The position numbers were made by a program, and so were the translations under genes. From Anthoceros angustus (Eukaryota; Streptophyta; Anthocerotopsida; Anthocerotales; Anthocerotaceae): a stretch of 64,000 bases of DNA. Each line of letters begins with the position of its first letter. Positions within the stretch are counted from its first letter, which is position 1. Of the stretch, positions 40,388 through 51,300 are shown one piece after another. Below the pieces are notes generated by a model. That model was not told the origin of the DNA, did not search any database, and saw nothing but the letters and a program-made list of their open reading frames with translations. The stretch covers positions 1,178,001 through 1,242,000 of the forward strand of contig MU008160.1 of assembly GCA_010909165.1 (NCBI GenBank), in the 5' to 3' direction.

Positions 40388-41110
40388 TTTTATGAGTAAA
40401 ATCATAAATTTAAGCAACCATTTTCATTTGGTATGAGAAAACCTTTAACCAATACAATAAGTTTATTTTAAAAATATTTTATATTCTTAATAAAATTTTA
40501 TATTCTATTTTTAAATCCCCTGCATTTTGGAGGTATTCATCTCGGGTGTAGAGGAGGGGGTTTTTCCCCTGCATGTGTCCTTAAGGTCGGCTAAGGGCCT
40601 TTTATCGTCTCTGGTCAAGTGGGCTTCAAGCCTCTCTCCTGAAGAAGCACTATAGGCAGTTGCACAGCAAGCTCTTCTTTTGGATTCTTCAATTGCTCAA
40701 CCCACTCAAGCTCGTCTCCGCTCGTATTCAGGAAAGGGAGTAGGTGCCTGGCTTCTGGCCTGACCTTGCATCTCAGCCTTCTCATTCGCACCGGCTTCTT
40801 GGCTTCTTTTTCTACCGCGATGAGGTTCTGCCTAGGCTTGGTCCAACCTCTGGCCTATTCTCTCACAAATAGCTTTCTTCCGGCAACAAATATCCATTGC
40901 TCTACAAAGGGTGTTGGCAAACGCAATTTTTAGAACAGCTTCGAACACAGGGAACGTAGCATCTTCAGCTCGGCGGTTAATAGGCCCTTCCTTATTCCAG
41001 ACTATGAGGTAGCTTTAGCGTAGACATTCGGGGGGCCTGGTCCCCCTTAGTATGGGCCCTTTAGGGGGTTGTTCCCTGTCACCCCAATGTAGATGGGACT
41101 TCCCATCTCT
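40388..41110 (+). mobile_element. diverged retrotransposon fragment (relative of the 26-28 kb repeat)
   Basis: At ~40600-40870 plus-strand sequence reads L-Q-A-S-L-L-K-K-H-Y and later F-Y-R-D-E-V-L-P-R-L-G, matching the 26.6-27.9 kb element at lower identity. 40871-41110 parallels 28430-28675 and ends in 'gtagatgggacttcccatct'. Stops are frequent. 40388-40550 is the protease 3' region, AT-rich. Confidence 0.5.
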
Positions 41111-41448
41111 ACATATTTAGAAAATCTACACATTTTATTCTTATATATTTGAAATAGTTTTTTATATTATATTTGCATATAATATTTTGTTACAAAGGTG
41201 TACATATAGGTTGGTACCTAAAAAATATGTGAAGTTGTAGAGATAAGAATCAATCTATCTTAATAACGAAATGATATAAAATATTTTATATTGAGTTTAA
41301 AAATAGACCTAAAAAATTAATTTTATCCACTGAGGTTATTGAGTCTTTTTTTTTTTTGTGCATTAACGAGTCAATTAACGAGGGAGCCAGGTCTGTGAGG
41401 TCGTGAATCCTAAACTTCAACTTTTTGCGCAAGTAGGATCCTAGATTT
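41111..41448. other. AT-rich sequence, no gene
   Basis: Nothing recognised beyond homopolymer runs (T-run at ~41345). Confidence 0.4.
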
Positions 41449-42130
41449 TATTCAGAGTTGTGTGGAATGTTACGATGAATTTAGAAATGGTGCTTTTGAC
41501 CACTTTGGTTAGACAGTATTAGACTTTTTCAGGGGTGTGTTAAATGCTAGGAGGAATTTAGAAATGGTGATTTTGACCACTTTGGTTACACAGTAGTAGA
41601 CTTTATTCAGAGGTGTGTCGAATGTTAGGACGAATTTAGAAATGGTGCTTTTGACCACTTTGGTTACCAATACTGTGTCCTCATCCTGTGACATTACTAA
41701 TGTTTCTTTTGCATCTAACAATACTTTGTCCCCATACTCCAACATAAATAATATTTCCTTCATATTTAATGTGTCCCCTGCATCCTCTAACATTATTCAT
41801 GTTTTCTCGGCATCTACTTATATTGTATCCGAGGTTATGCTCTGACATCATCTATGTTGCATCTACAAATACTATGTCCCCATGCTCTAGATCTAACACC
41901 ATTAATGTTTCTTCTACATTTACCAACATTATGTCTACAAATAATGTGTCCTCATACTCTAGATTTAACACCATTAATGTTTTATCTATATCTAGCAACA
42001 TTATGTCCCTATCCACTAACCACATTAATGTTTCCTCCACCAACTTTTTGTCTCTATCTTGAAACTTTATAAATGTATCATTAATGTTTCCTCTACCAAC
42101 TTTGTGTTTGTATCTTGAGACTTTCATTTA
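41449..42130. repeat. two families of ~80-bp tandem repeats
   Basis: 41449-41670 holds nearly three copies of a unit with 'gaatttagaaatggtgcttt' and 'tgaccactttggtta' (~81 bp). 41690-42130 holds diverged ~78-bp units with 'taacaccattaatgttt' and 'atgtcc'. Small frames inside them (for example Thr/Asn/Ser-rich) are not called. Confidence 0.7.
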
Positions 42131-42939
42131 CCAACTGTATGTTTTTGTCTTATCTTTTCACTATTTTAATCAAAAATATGTTTTTTTCTTTGATCCAAAG
42201 TATTGAGATTTCAGACTTAGGTAGATTCAATTTGAGTATTGAAACCTAAGGAGATTCAAGCTGGTGAAGTATAAATGGATTACATGCATACATACATAGA
42301 CATCTTTGGGAGTTATTTTATTTACTAAGTTTATTTTATGTTTTTAAAAATTTAATGTTATAAATTGAATAAACAACACCTCCTACGACGAAGGGAAGGG
42401 TGATACGTGGCAAACAACACACAACCTAAGATCACGTCAATCATTCCTGACACTTGACTACACGATCTAATATAGCAATCTCATACAAGATAAATATATA
42501 TTAGCAGGCCTTCAAGTGACCTGCCATACGTGTTTAGTGACGAATCCTAGATGACCCTCTACGTACTACATATCCATATTCTTATTCATACAATGTACAC
42601 ACTACCAGAGTCTACATACACAAAATACACACTAAAGTCATCAAACTACGAATGCCTTCTAGCTACTGACCTTGACTGAAGACGAAGCTCACATCTAGCT
42701 CTCTCCAAGCTCTCCACAATGCTATCGAAACAAAGAATGATGTATTCTTAAGAACTCGGCCATTTAAATCCCGCAAGCTCACCCTATTTGGACAACTGGT
42801 ATCCCAAACTTCTAGAGAGCACGCGCGGATACTCTATGGTAGTTAGTTTATGTAGGGTGGATATATGCTTTCTAAAGAGTAACGAAAGGACACATTGCAA
42901 GCTCTGCTTTAAGAAAGCATGCATCCGACCTCTTAGTGT
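42131..42939. other. AT-rich sequence, no gene
   Basis: No coding or RNA feature recognised. Confidence 0.35.
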
Positions 42940-43212
42940 GTGTCCAAATGGCTTAGGCCAAATGGACACACATTTATAAGAACGCCATTATTAAGCATCC
43001 CGCGCTTAGATCGGTACTTACATGGAGTGCCTAAAGGGAGTGGATGCCCTTGGTGCAAGTAGCTTGGGCACACCTTAGTACAAGTTGTTAAATACCAAGT
43101 TCCATGCGCTTAGATCGGTACTTAGATGGGGTGCCTAAATGGAGTGGATGCCCTTGATGCAAGTAGCTTGGGCACACTATGGTACAAGTTGTTAAGTACT
43201 AAGTCCCATGAC
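42940..43212 (+). repeat. 5S rRNA-derived repeat, copy 1 (with internal duplication)
   Basis: Shares 'aaatggcttaggcca', 'ggtacttagatggggtgcct' and 'gcaagtagcttgggcaca' with the copy at 51.12 kb. The middle part (TTAAGC..., then GTACTTAGATGGGGTGCC) aligns with the 3' half of plant 5S rRNA (GTTAAGC..., AGTACTAGGATGGGTGACC), that is, the box A-to-box C internal promoter. The segment 'gcgcttagatcggtac' onward is repeated ~100 bp later, giving a partial tandem dimer. 5S-derived sequence in plant LTRs is known from Cassandra TRIM elements; a 5S-type SINE is the alternative. Confidence 0.6.
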
Positions 43213-44175
43213 AGGAAAATTCTGTCCAAGTGGACTAAAATATAATCTTCTTTTTTTCCTTCTTCTTAGTCCCGACTTCAATATGCAGCTAACATGGTAG
43301 CTTCTACACGAGTAATTTTTAATATCATTACTCATTGTTTTTTTTGATTTTTTATCTTTTCTAGAAGAAGACGAAGAAGAAGAAGTCTGTAACTAGAACC
43401 GTTACAAAATGCATTCTTTACATGTATATGCTCCGTTACAAAATGCATTCTTTACATGTATATGCTGGACTCTCATGCGAGTGACCCGGTTTTCAACTTT
43501 CAACCCAAACGAGAGATTCCTTGGTCAGCGGGTTTGGCATGCATCTAAGAGGTTATCAACCGGGACATACGGTGGATCGAGTCCCCCAATCACGTAATAT
43601 ACCATAAAATAAAACCTAAACTCTGACGAAGGTAACTAATGAACCTTATCTCACGAAGATAAGTGGACCTAAACCTTTTTTGGTGTGAATTATTGGATTA
43701 TTTGTTGGCTAAAACAACTCTGACCAATTACCATATCTCGAGGGACACAAGTTCCTAGATTCTTATTGAGCCAACTTCCATCCATACTAGGGAATTATTA
43801 TTAAATAGTAAATTAACAACCATGTTATCACAAGATAGCAGGAACTTGATATCCTTAACCAAAGAAGTATCCACTGTATTAATCAAGTAAACTATATATC
43901 ACTTATTTAAATTATGTATAGGTATTCTTCATTATGTAATTTTAATGTTTCAATTAAGGTGGTGAAGAGAGAGTGTCATGCTGGGATGTGCACGGGGCTT
44001 CGTACCACACGAGCTGTACGGCGAGCAGGCGCTTTTACTTCCTGATGAGATTTAGATATGTACTGTGAACTACCATTCTTCTTTACCCCGCATGTAAGCG
44101 ATCCTAGTCACCAGTCACCCCAGACGGACAACCAGCCCGTCCCTTTTGGGGTCTAGAAGTTGGACAACAAAACGT
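43213..44175. other. AT-rich sequence, no gene
   Basis: A 27-bp direct repeat 'cgttacaaaatgcattcttt' + 'acatgtatatgct' is at ~43402 and ~43434. A GAAGAAGA run is at ~43367-43385. No gene recognised. Confidence 0.4.
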
Positions 44176-44340
44176 CCCCACAAAATTCCTACCTTCCCCA
44201 CAAATGAGAAACCGCACGGCAAACGTTAGAGAAAGAAAACCGCGCGGTCGTAAAAAGGTCCCCACAAGATTCCTACCTTCCCCACAAATGAAAAAGCGCA
44301 CGGTAAACTTGAGAACGAAAACCGCGCGGTACAGGATTAG
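44176..44340. repeat. 85-bp tandem duplication upstream of pyruvate kinase
   Basis: Two copies (starts 44176 and 44261) of a unit with 'attcctaccttccccacaaa', 'gcgcacgg' and 'gaaaaccgcgcggt'. It lies 300-460 bp upstream of the pyruvate kinase ATG and may be within its promoter. Confidence 0.8.
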
Positions 44341-44638
44341 GGCTCATGGCCCGAAATAGCACGTAGGTGAAAAGAGGTAAAAGCCCAATCTCAAGAAGAA
44401 GCATGTCACGCGACTGTGCACTCGGATGTCTTGGATGCCTCGGCAATGACCACCAGGGCAGCCCAAGCCTACCTGTAGCACATTTCCAAGCGCCTCCTTC
44501 ATTTGCAATAGGATCAGTGCAGAATAGAGTTGCTGCGCCTGCTTCAGGTTCCCAGCAAAGTGGGTCGCCTACTGATCCGGTATTTCTTCAAAGGTGAGCA
44601 GTCCCTTCCGTCGTACATCGAGCAAGACGCCATCCAGG

Positions 44639-46231
44639 ATGCATCCGGCGCACTTGCAGCTGCAAGGCCCGCTCCGCCTGGGCTCCATACTTGAGACCTC
44701 CGCCGTGAACCCTTACCCAGCCCTGACCAAGGTGATCGGCACCCTGGGCCCCAAATCCCGGTCGCTGGAGATCATCGAATCCCTGCTGAAAGCGGGCATG
44801 TCCGTGGCCCGCTTCGACTTCTCCTGGGGCAGCCATGAATATCACCAAGAAACCTTGGCCACGCTCAGAAAAGCCATCCACAACACGAAGCGCCCCTGCG
44901 CGGTGATGCTGGACACCATCGGGCCAGAGCTGCAGATCCTGAACAAAAAAGAAAAGCCTGTGTCCTTGAAGGCAGACGCCACGGTGACGCTCACGCCGGA
45001 CAGGAAACGTGAACCCTCCTCACAGATCCTTCCTGTCAACTACGATCACTTGGCCAAGTCGGTGAAGCCAGGGGACGTCATCTTCGTCGGGCAGTACCTC
45101 TTCACCGGGAGCGAAAACACATCCGTCTGGCTGGAAGTGGTGGAGACCAAAGGGAAGGAGGTGATCTGTAAGGCCAAGAACAGCGCAACCCTGGTGGGCA
45201 GCGTCTTCACAGCCTACGCCTCCCAGATCCACGTCACGCTGCCCACGCTGAGCGAAGGGGACAAGGAAACCATTCAAACCTGGGGCGTCCCCAACAACAT
45301 CGACTTCGTCTCCGTCTCCTACACCCGCCAGGCCGAGGACATCCGGGAAGCCAAAGCCCATCTTGCCAACCTGGGAGCCAGCCAGATCCAGGTGTACGCC
45401 AAGATAGAAACCGCCGATGGGCTCCGGCACTTCGACGAGATCCTCAAGGAGTGCGATGGCGTTATCCTGTCCCGGGGCAACCTGGGGATCGACCTGCCGC
45501 CGGAGAAGGTGTTTCTCGTCCAGAAAGCAGTGCTCCACCGATGCAACATGGCAGGTAAGGTGGCCGTGATCACCCGCGTCGTCGACTCCATGGTAGAGAT
45601 TCCCCGGCCGACCAGAGCCGAGGCCACGGACATCGCCAACGCCGTGCTGGACGGTGCGGACGGCATCCTGCTGGGAGCCGAAACCCTAAGAGGCCTGTAC
45701 CCTGTGCAGACCATCGCCACCGTGCAGCGCATTTGCGCTGAGGCGGAGAAGGTGTACAACCACAACGTGTACTACCGGCAGGCAGTGCTGGCTGCCGGAG
45801 AGCCCATGAACCATTTGGAATCCATCGCATCCTCCGCAGTGCGAGCTGCCACCACCACAAATGCTTGCATGATCGTGGTACTCTCCTACTCCGGCAAGGC
45901 GGCTCGCCTGGTGGCCAAGTACCGGCCGCCTGTGCCAATCCTGGTGCTGCTCATCCCCAAGCCTGAGACGCCCTCCCCTGCAGCCATAACCTTCAACGGG
46001 ACCTTCCAGTTCAGGCAGTGTATGGCAGTACGCGGCCTGATGCCACTGCAAGCCGAAGGGCAGAACCTTGCCCCACTCACCTCCGCCGACCTCTGCCTCA
46101 AAGCTGCCATTGAGCATGGGAGAGCGGCCGGTATAGTGAAATCCCATGCCAAGGTCGTGGTGTGCCAGAAAGCCGGGGACTCGTATGCCATGAAAATGGT
46201 TGATCTTGACAGCAACCAGGAAACATTCTAG
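44639..46231 (+). CDS. PK: cytosolic pyruvate kinase
   Basis: 530 residues, single exon. Converts phosphoenolpyruvate and ADP to pyruvate and ATP, last step of glycolysis. It follows the plant cytosolic family throughout: M-H-P-A-H-L-Q-L at the start, [29 protein letters not shown], catalytic Lys255 and Mg-binding Glu257 (Y-A-K-I-E-T), [14 protein letters not shown] and [13 protein letters not shown]. The start is the ATG at 44639, which aligns with the family's N-terminus; the frame is open 15 codons further up with only a GTG. No plastid transit peptide. The stop TAG is followed directly by GTGAGT, a possible 3'-UTR splice donor. Strong GC-ending codons. Angiosperm genes usually contain introns. 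Confidence 0.95.
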   Translation: MHPAHLQLQGPLRLGSILETSAVNPYPALTKVIGTLGPKSRSLEIIESLLKAGMSVARFDFSWGSHEYHQETLATLRKAIHNTKRPCAVMLDTIGPELQILNKKEKPVSLKADATVTLTPDRKREPSSQILPVNYDHLAKSVKPGDVIFVGQYLFTGSENTSVWLEVVETKGKEVICKAKNSATLVGSVFTAYASQIHVTLPTLSEGDKETIQTWGVPNNIDFVSVSYTRQAEDIREAKAHLANLGASQIQVYAKIETADGLRHFDEILKECDGVILSRGNLGIDLPPEKVFLVQKAVLHRCNMAGKVAVITRVVDSMVEIPRPTRAEATDIANAVLDGADGILLGAETLRGLYPVQTIATVQRICAEAEKVYNHNVYYRQAVLAAGEPMNHLESIASSAVRAATTTNACMIVVLSYSGKAARLVAKYRPPVPILVLLIPKPETPSPAAITFNGTFQFRQCMAVRGLMPLQAEGQNLAPLTSADLCLKAAIEHGRAAGIVKSHAKVVVCQKAGDSYAMKMVDLDSNQETF

Positions 46232-46533
46232 GTGAGTGTCAAAATTTCGATTCACAATTCACAAACAAACTCTTCCAGAGCTCCAGCGATGTCTCGCCAG
46301 CCCAAATAGGTAATATACATAATTCGCCCAGACTGTAGGGTCACTCAGCCCACAACATCACCCAGCGAAGCAGCAGATGGGACCTCCGATCTACCCCTGT
46401 GTGGACACATCAAGCTGTTCTGCTGCGAGCAATGTCCAGAACGTGGCATCCTTTGTTTCTTCTAGCTATACAGTTGGTACCGAACCTGGAACTCTTTTAA
46501 GAGCATTTGGCAATCTCTAAATATCTCAATACT
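46232..46533. other. convergent 3' intergenic region (PK / CENP-C)
   Basis: About 300 bp between the convergent stop codons of pyruvate kinase (+) and CENP-C (-). No other feature is seen. Confidence 0.5.
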
Positions 46534-48519
46534 TCATATTGCAGCGAAGTCGACTAAAGGCTGGTGCCTTGGCGACACGAAAGACTGTACATTGAACTTG
46601 AGCAGCTTGTCTCGCCCTCTGGTTGGTGGTGGAGATGTGTAAGTCTTGATTCCAATGAGCGTCACAAGGGTGTCGTGGACACGCCCATATAGCATCCTTT
46701 CACCATTCCAGTACTCCAAAGGTCTGGATCTGATCCTAGTGCTGCGCCTGAGACCATCCTTCCAAACTGTACCAGCACCTGCCAAGCTCTTTCTCTTGCT
46801 ATTTGCTGCTTCGGTTTGCCTTTTGCGTTTGGACTTGCCTTTGCAAAGCTCAGCATCTGTGTAGTCATGGTTCTGTTCAGTGGCTTGATTAGTATCCCCG
46901 GAGCCATCACCTTGAGTATTCACAGCCTGCCCTGACCCATTTGTCGCGTCATCGGCATCGTCATCGAGTGGTTCAACCAAATCACGGGCAGATTCAGGAG
47001 GCCTGCCGGATTCAGTTTCATGCTGTTCAGAGCTCTGGCCTTGTGTTTGCATGAAATCCCCAAGTAAATCCACGCTCTCTTGATCCTTGAGATGAGCAAC
47101 ATCTGCAGACTGGTATCCGACATCAATCCCCTCACAACCAGCTTGTCCTGACTTCACCTTTTCAGATCCTGTCGCCTCAGGGGCAGGTTCGGAGCTACCA
47201 TCGATAAAGTTCTTACTCGTAGCAGCATCTCCAACATCCTCGCCATTCTCCATCTGCATTTCCTGCAATCTTCTCAGGGAATCTGGAACAACACTCCCTT
47301 TGGGCCTTCCCAAGCAAGAAGTTCTTTGTTCCACCTCATCCAAAGTCTGCATAACGTCTCGTGTGTCGGGAGTCTTAAAACCAATCACTTCAGGGTCCGA
47401 ATTCGCCCCCGGTTGCTCCTCAATCGGCCCCTTCGTTTCACCCTGCTCAACTCTTGAATCTCGTGAACGTCCCGAAGCATCATCTGGCTCAATTCCTCCG
47501 TCCTCCCTTCTCAGCACATTTGGAGTACAAGGGGTTGCACTCTTCTGCTCATCTACAAGTGTTTCGGCTTCTAACCCTTCTGCGAATCTGCAGGTTCCAG
47601 CAACGGACTCCACATCTGAGGAACAGGCATCAAGTACCTCCTTGTCCAGTAACTCACTGAGTTCCATCATTTCTTTCATCAAGTCTGCTGGTCCGTCCTC
47701 GTCCTCTGCTTGCAATGTAGGGCTTACCGGAAACAGTACCCGTGGTGCTGCGGCCTCTTCCAGAACTGCATCCTCTTCGGGAACTACATCCTCCTCCAGA
47801 AGTACATCCTCCTTCCCCGTTTTAGATTCAACAGTTCCTTCCGCAAAGAGCACCTGGGGTGCTCGGACCTCGTCCACAATTTCCATGTCCCCCTCCTCAG
47901 GTCCAGCAATTGCTTCCGCTGCTGGCAAACTCACAGGAGCAGCCTGTCCCCCTCCTCCACCGCCATAGCTCAGGCCTTCGAAGCAAAACTGTCCAGAAGC
48001 CGAACCTTCCTCCTCTACAAGGTTCTCCTTATCCCAACCGGCGATTTCTTCAGCATCAACTTCATCCTCCAAGCAAATGTGAAAAGCAGTCTTTCCCGCA
48101 CTCCCCCGCCTTGCTTTGGTAGCGCTTCCTCGAGAACGCACTCTACGCTGTCCTTTTCCCCTTTCCCCTTTCTTGTCCATAAAATTCTCAATCTCCTGCA
48201 ACACGCTATACTTGCTACCACCTCCAAGCCAGCGCGTGGATGAGGCACACTTGGAAGCAACGCCTTTCTCAACTCCGCTGTCCTTCACCTTCTTCCGACG
48301 CATATAAGTTGCAGAGAACAGCGATCCTTGTACAGACGCAGCATCCGCTGGTGCCCGGGGGGAAGCTTGCTTCACCTCATCAAGCTCCCGGACCAGCTTG
48401 GCGTGACGCGGCATCAGGCGTGCCAAATCTTGCTCCTCCTCCTCTTCCTCCTCCTCGTCATCCTCCCAGCAGGAATTTCTTGGAAGGCTACTTCGCCTCT
48501 CCCTCGGCGCAGAGTGCAT
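46534..48519 (-). CDS. CENPC: centromere protein C (CENP-C)
   Basis: 661 residues in one exon. CENP-C binds the CENP-A/CENH3 nucleosome and builds the inner kinetochore. The diagnostic CENP-C motif lies at about 591-625: [18 protein letters not shown], followed by [15 protein letters not shown], as in plant CENP-C. It is preceded by a basic, NLS-like stretch (K-G-K-S-K-R-K-R-Q). The rest is acidic and low in conservation, as usual for this family: an E-E-E run near the N-terminus, basic R-R-V-R-S-R-G ~130, and acidic repeats E-E-D-V/V-P-E-E-D ~260. Length is close to Arabidopsis CENP-C (~705). The first in-frame ATG is at 48519; the frame is open above it without ATG. Known plant genes have many introns; none is needed here. 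Confidence 0.9.
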   Translation of the reverse strand: MHSAPRERRSSLPRNSCWEDDEEEEEEEEQDLARLMPRHAKLVRELDEVKQASPRAPADAASVQGSLFSATYMRRKKVKDSGVEKGVASKCASSTRWLGGGSKYSVLQEIENFMDKKGERGKGQRRVRSRGSATKARRGSAGKTAFHICLEDEVDAEEIAGWDKENLVEEEGSASGQFCFEGLSYGGGGGGQAAPVSLPAAEAIAGPEEGDMEIVDEVRAPQVLFAEGTVESKTGKEDVLLEEDVVPEEDAVLEEAAAPRVLFPVSPTLQAEDEDGPADLMKEMMELSELLDKEVLDACSSDVESVAGTCRFAEGLEAETLVDEQKSATPCTPNVLRREDGGIEPDDASGRSRDSRVEQGETKGPIEEQPGANSDPEVIGFKTPDTRDVMQTLDEVEQRTSCLGRPKGSVVPDSLRRLQEMQMENGEDVGDAATSKNFIDGSSEPAPEATGSEKVKSGQAGCEGIDVGYQSADVAHLKDQESVDLLGDFMQTQGQSSEQHETESGRPPESARDLVEPLDDDADDATNGSGQAVNTQGDGSGDTNQATEQNHDYTDAELCKGKSKRKRQTEAANSKRKSLAGAGTVWKDGLRRSTRIRSRPLEYWNGERMLYGRVHDTLVTLIGIKTYTSPPPTRGRDKLLKFNVQSFVSPRHQPLVDFAAI

Positions 48520-48890
48520 CCCTTCCTCCAAATTCCGCTCCAATGCCGCTGCGATTACCAGGTGACCATGCCTGGCCAAAGACTTCAGACAGGCCGCCTT
48601 CGTCGTCGCGACTGTGCAGTGGAGCCGGCCGTTGGAGCAAAATTTTTGAAAACGAGAAAAGAGTGCACGGGGTCCTCGGCTCCGCTTTATAGCCTTCCGT
48701 ACATCCCTTTTCCAAAATGCAAATATCTACAAAATATTCTATGCAGGTGCGTATTCACATATTCTGAAGGGAGAGAATTTCCACCACCGCAACCGGCTCC
48801 CAATAAGAGCATGTCAGGGTGTCTTCCGCCGAGCGCGTTACTTCACTCTTGCTTCCACTGAGACTGGAATGCGTCGCGTGCGAGTTGTTG
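48520..48890. promoter_or_regulatory. bidirectional promoter region (CENP-C / folate transporter)
   Basis: About 370 bp separate the divergent start codons. On the minus strand CTATAAAGC (TATAAAG at 48685-48691) is a good TATA box ~165 bp upstream of the CENP-C ATG. No TATA box is evident on the plus strand near the transporter start. Confidence 0.5.
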
Positions 48891-50816
48891 ATGCCACCGA
48901 TGGCGGCCTTGGGAGAGACGGACGACCCGGCCGCGCCCCTGGCTTGGGGACTGGAGGTGGAGGCGGCGAGGGATAAGGATACGGTCGTGCCGGGCGCGGG
49001 CGACCGGTGGGCGGCTTTGCTGGCCGCCGTCTTGCGGCCTTGGCACTGGATCGTGGGGATTGCCAAGGAGGTGAATGCCAGTGTGGTGTTCGGAATCATG
49101 ATTGTGTATGGCGTCAGCCAAGGGTTTGGGGGAGCATACAACCGCGTGGTAGTGAGGTACTATTGGAAGGATGTACAGGGTGCAGCTCCCTGGCAGGTGC
49201 AATTCTACAAAGGGATCAACTTCCTCCCTTGGAATGTGAAGCCTTTGTATGGTTTCCTCACGGACGCCTTCCCGATGGCTGGGTATCACCGAAGACCTTA
49301 CTTCATTCTGCCAGGTTCCGAGCGTCTCTGGGTTGCATTTGCTGCGTAGGGACAGTGATGGGGAGTCGGTATGAGAGTAGCGTAGCTGAATTATCCGACA
49401 CCGGGATTATGTTTTCGTTTGCAGGTCTGTTGACCGTTGTAGCAGTTGCGGGTGTAGCGTTAGGAGGGAAGCTACATGATTACGTTGCTGTTATACTCTT
49501 CACAGCTGTCTCGTTAGCTGCTGCCATTGGAGATGTTACCATCGACGCTGAAGTGGCCAGGAAAACCCGTGAACATCCGGCTCTGGGGCCGGATATGCAA
49601 GCTCTGTGCTCTGGATGCTCTTCTGTGGGAAATCTGATCGGTTTTGCCTCCAGCGGGATGGTTGTTCATGCCCTTGGTTCCCAGGTCTGCAGACTTGTGT
49701 AGTTCCCAGAATCTGATATGGTTTTTGGATGGTTACAGGATGGAGAGTTGATGCACCTGCAGGTGCTGATCTAGTACCGTCCATTTCCATGTTGGCAGGG
49801 AGCATTCGGGCTTCTGTTCATTCCGGCTGCACTTTTTCTGATCCTTGGTGTCATCTTCTACGAGGAGCGTGACAGTTGCGGTTCACACCAGGTTTCTGTC
49901 CTAAACTACTTTTAGGCTCTATCTTATCTGATTCTCTCTGGTTGCAGATCTGAAGGACTCTTGTGTGTTTTAGGCGTGGGGGAACCTTCGGCAGGTTCTG
50001 CGAGAGATGTGGTCTACTCTTAGACAGCCCCAAGTCTGGAGGCCCGCTTTGTATATGTATCTCTCATGGGCATTGTGTCCTGTTATCTCAGAGGCAAAGT
50101 TCTATTGGTATACTGACACCACTGTCGGCCCTGGCTTCTCCCAGGTATCCTTTTGCGTAACTTATTTTCTGTCTCTCTGTCTCCCGGTAGTCACAATCTC
50201 ACTTTTTGCTGGCGAGCAGGACTTTATTGGCATTATGTATGCTGTTGGCTCTGTTGGAACCCTGGGTGCCTCCTTTGTCTACAACAAATACTTGCGGGAG
50301 TGCTCCTTCCGGAGCATGCTCAGATGGTCACAACTCCTTCTGGCAGCTGCTGGAATGCTGGACCTGCTGCTCATCTTCCGCATCAACCTCAGGATGCATT
50401 TACCGGACTCCTTCTTTGTTCTTCTTGATGAGAGCCTGACAGGGGCGCTTTACCGCCTCAAGTGGATGCCACTCCTAGTCATGTGCGCAAAGCTTTGTCC
50501 TCCTGGCATCGAGGGCACATTTTTTGCTTTCCTCATGTCAGTAGATAACATCGGCACGTTCTCGGCGGTGTCTAACGGCGGAATCTTGCTCAAACTTTGT
50601 CATGTGGTTCGCCAAGGCAGTGCTGCTGGGCCCGGTCAAACTGATTTTCGGCTTCTGTGGCTGGCAATTCTAATCCGCAATTTTATGCTGCTCCTGCCGT
50701 TGATGTTCCTATTTCTGGTACCAGATACCGGGCCCAGCGTGGAAATCGTTTGTCATGAACCAATTCTTCTGGAAAACGAGGCAGTCAGTAACACTACCGA
50801 ATCCTGCTTGGACTGA
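48891..50816 (+). CDS. FBT: folate-biopterin transporter (BT1/FBT family, MFS)
   Basis: Spliced model: 48891-49314, 49425-49684, 49799-49891, 49974-50144, 50220-50816; all introns GT-AG, 75-114 bp; product 514 residues. BT1-family proteins are 12-helix carriers of folates and pterins in the plasma, vacuolar or plastid membrane. Family blocks seen: F-G-I-M-I-V-Y-G-V-S-Q-G-F-G, Y-Y-W-K-D-V-Q (helix 1 end), W-N-V-K-P-L-Y-G-F-L-T-D, G-Y-H-R-R-P-Y, G-D-V-T-I-D-A-E-V-A-R, D-M-Q-A-L-C-S-G-C-S-S-V-G, A-K-F-Y-W-Y-T-D and C-P-P-G-I-E-G-T-F-F-A-F-L-M-S. The ATG at 48900 (better Kozak context, ATGGCGG) is an alternative start. The N-terminal ~50 residues are acidic and not a clear transit peptide, so plasma or vacuolar membrane is more likely than plastid. 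Confidence 0.93.
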
Positions 50817-51121
50817 TGAATCCTGCAGGCCTGTCAGAGGTTTTCCCCTGTGCTCACTTGGTACAAGTACTGTGCTAGGCAGGGCATGAACGGGACATGG
50901 GACATCCCCATGGTGATTTTAGTCCGTGAGAAAAGGAGATACCGAGTGCCTTTGTGTGATTGTGTGGAAGAGAGGGCTCCTCTCAGCAGTGAAGGAACTG
51001 CTCAGCAGAGCCATGAATATGTGTAAGTACGGGGCCTCAGAAACCCCAAGTTAAGCAGAAGGCCGTACTCAGCCCCATCTCTGATTATTTGGACGTCTTT
51101 GCCAGACAAGGCTGTCTCATC
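50817..51121. other. 3' region of the folate transporter gene
   Basis: Probable 3' UTR and flank. No other feature recognised. Confidence 0.4.
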
Positions 51122-51300
51122 CAAGTGGTCCAAATGGCTTAGGCCAAGTGGACACACATTTATAAGAACCTCGTGATTAAGCATCCTGAGCTTAGATCGG
51201 TACTTAGATGGGGTGCCTAAAGGGAGTGGATGCCCTTGGTGCAAGTAGCTTGGGCACGCCATGGTACAAGTTGTTAAGTACCAAGTTCCCATGACGGAAT
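51122..51300 (+). repeat. 5S rRNA-derived repeat, copy 2
   Basis: Best-preserved copy. 'ataagaacctcgtgattaag' aligns with 5S 'atcagaactccgcagttaag', and GGTACTTAGATGGGGTGCC with the box C region AGTACTAGGATGGGTGACC. The end is near 'aagttcccatgacgg', followed by a CTT run. The 5' part carries an imperfect palindrome around 'ggcttaggcc'. Same family as 42940-43212. Direct terminal repeats or TSDs could not be assigned. Confidence 0.65.

Noticed and set aside
41615-42130. Thr/Asn/Ser-rich small frames as antifreeze-like or secreted proteins
   Set aside because: They coincide with ~80-bp tandem repeats and lack signal peptides.
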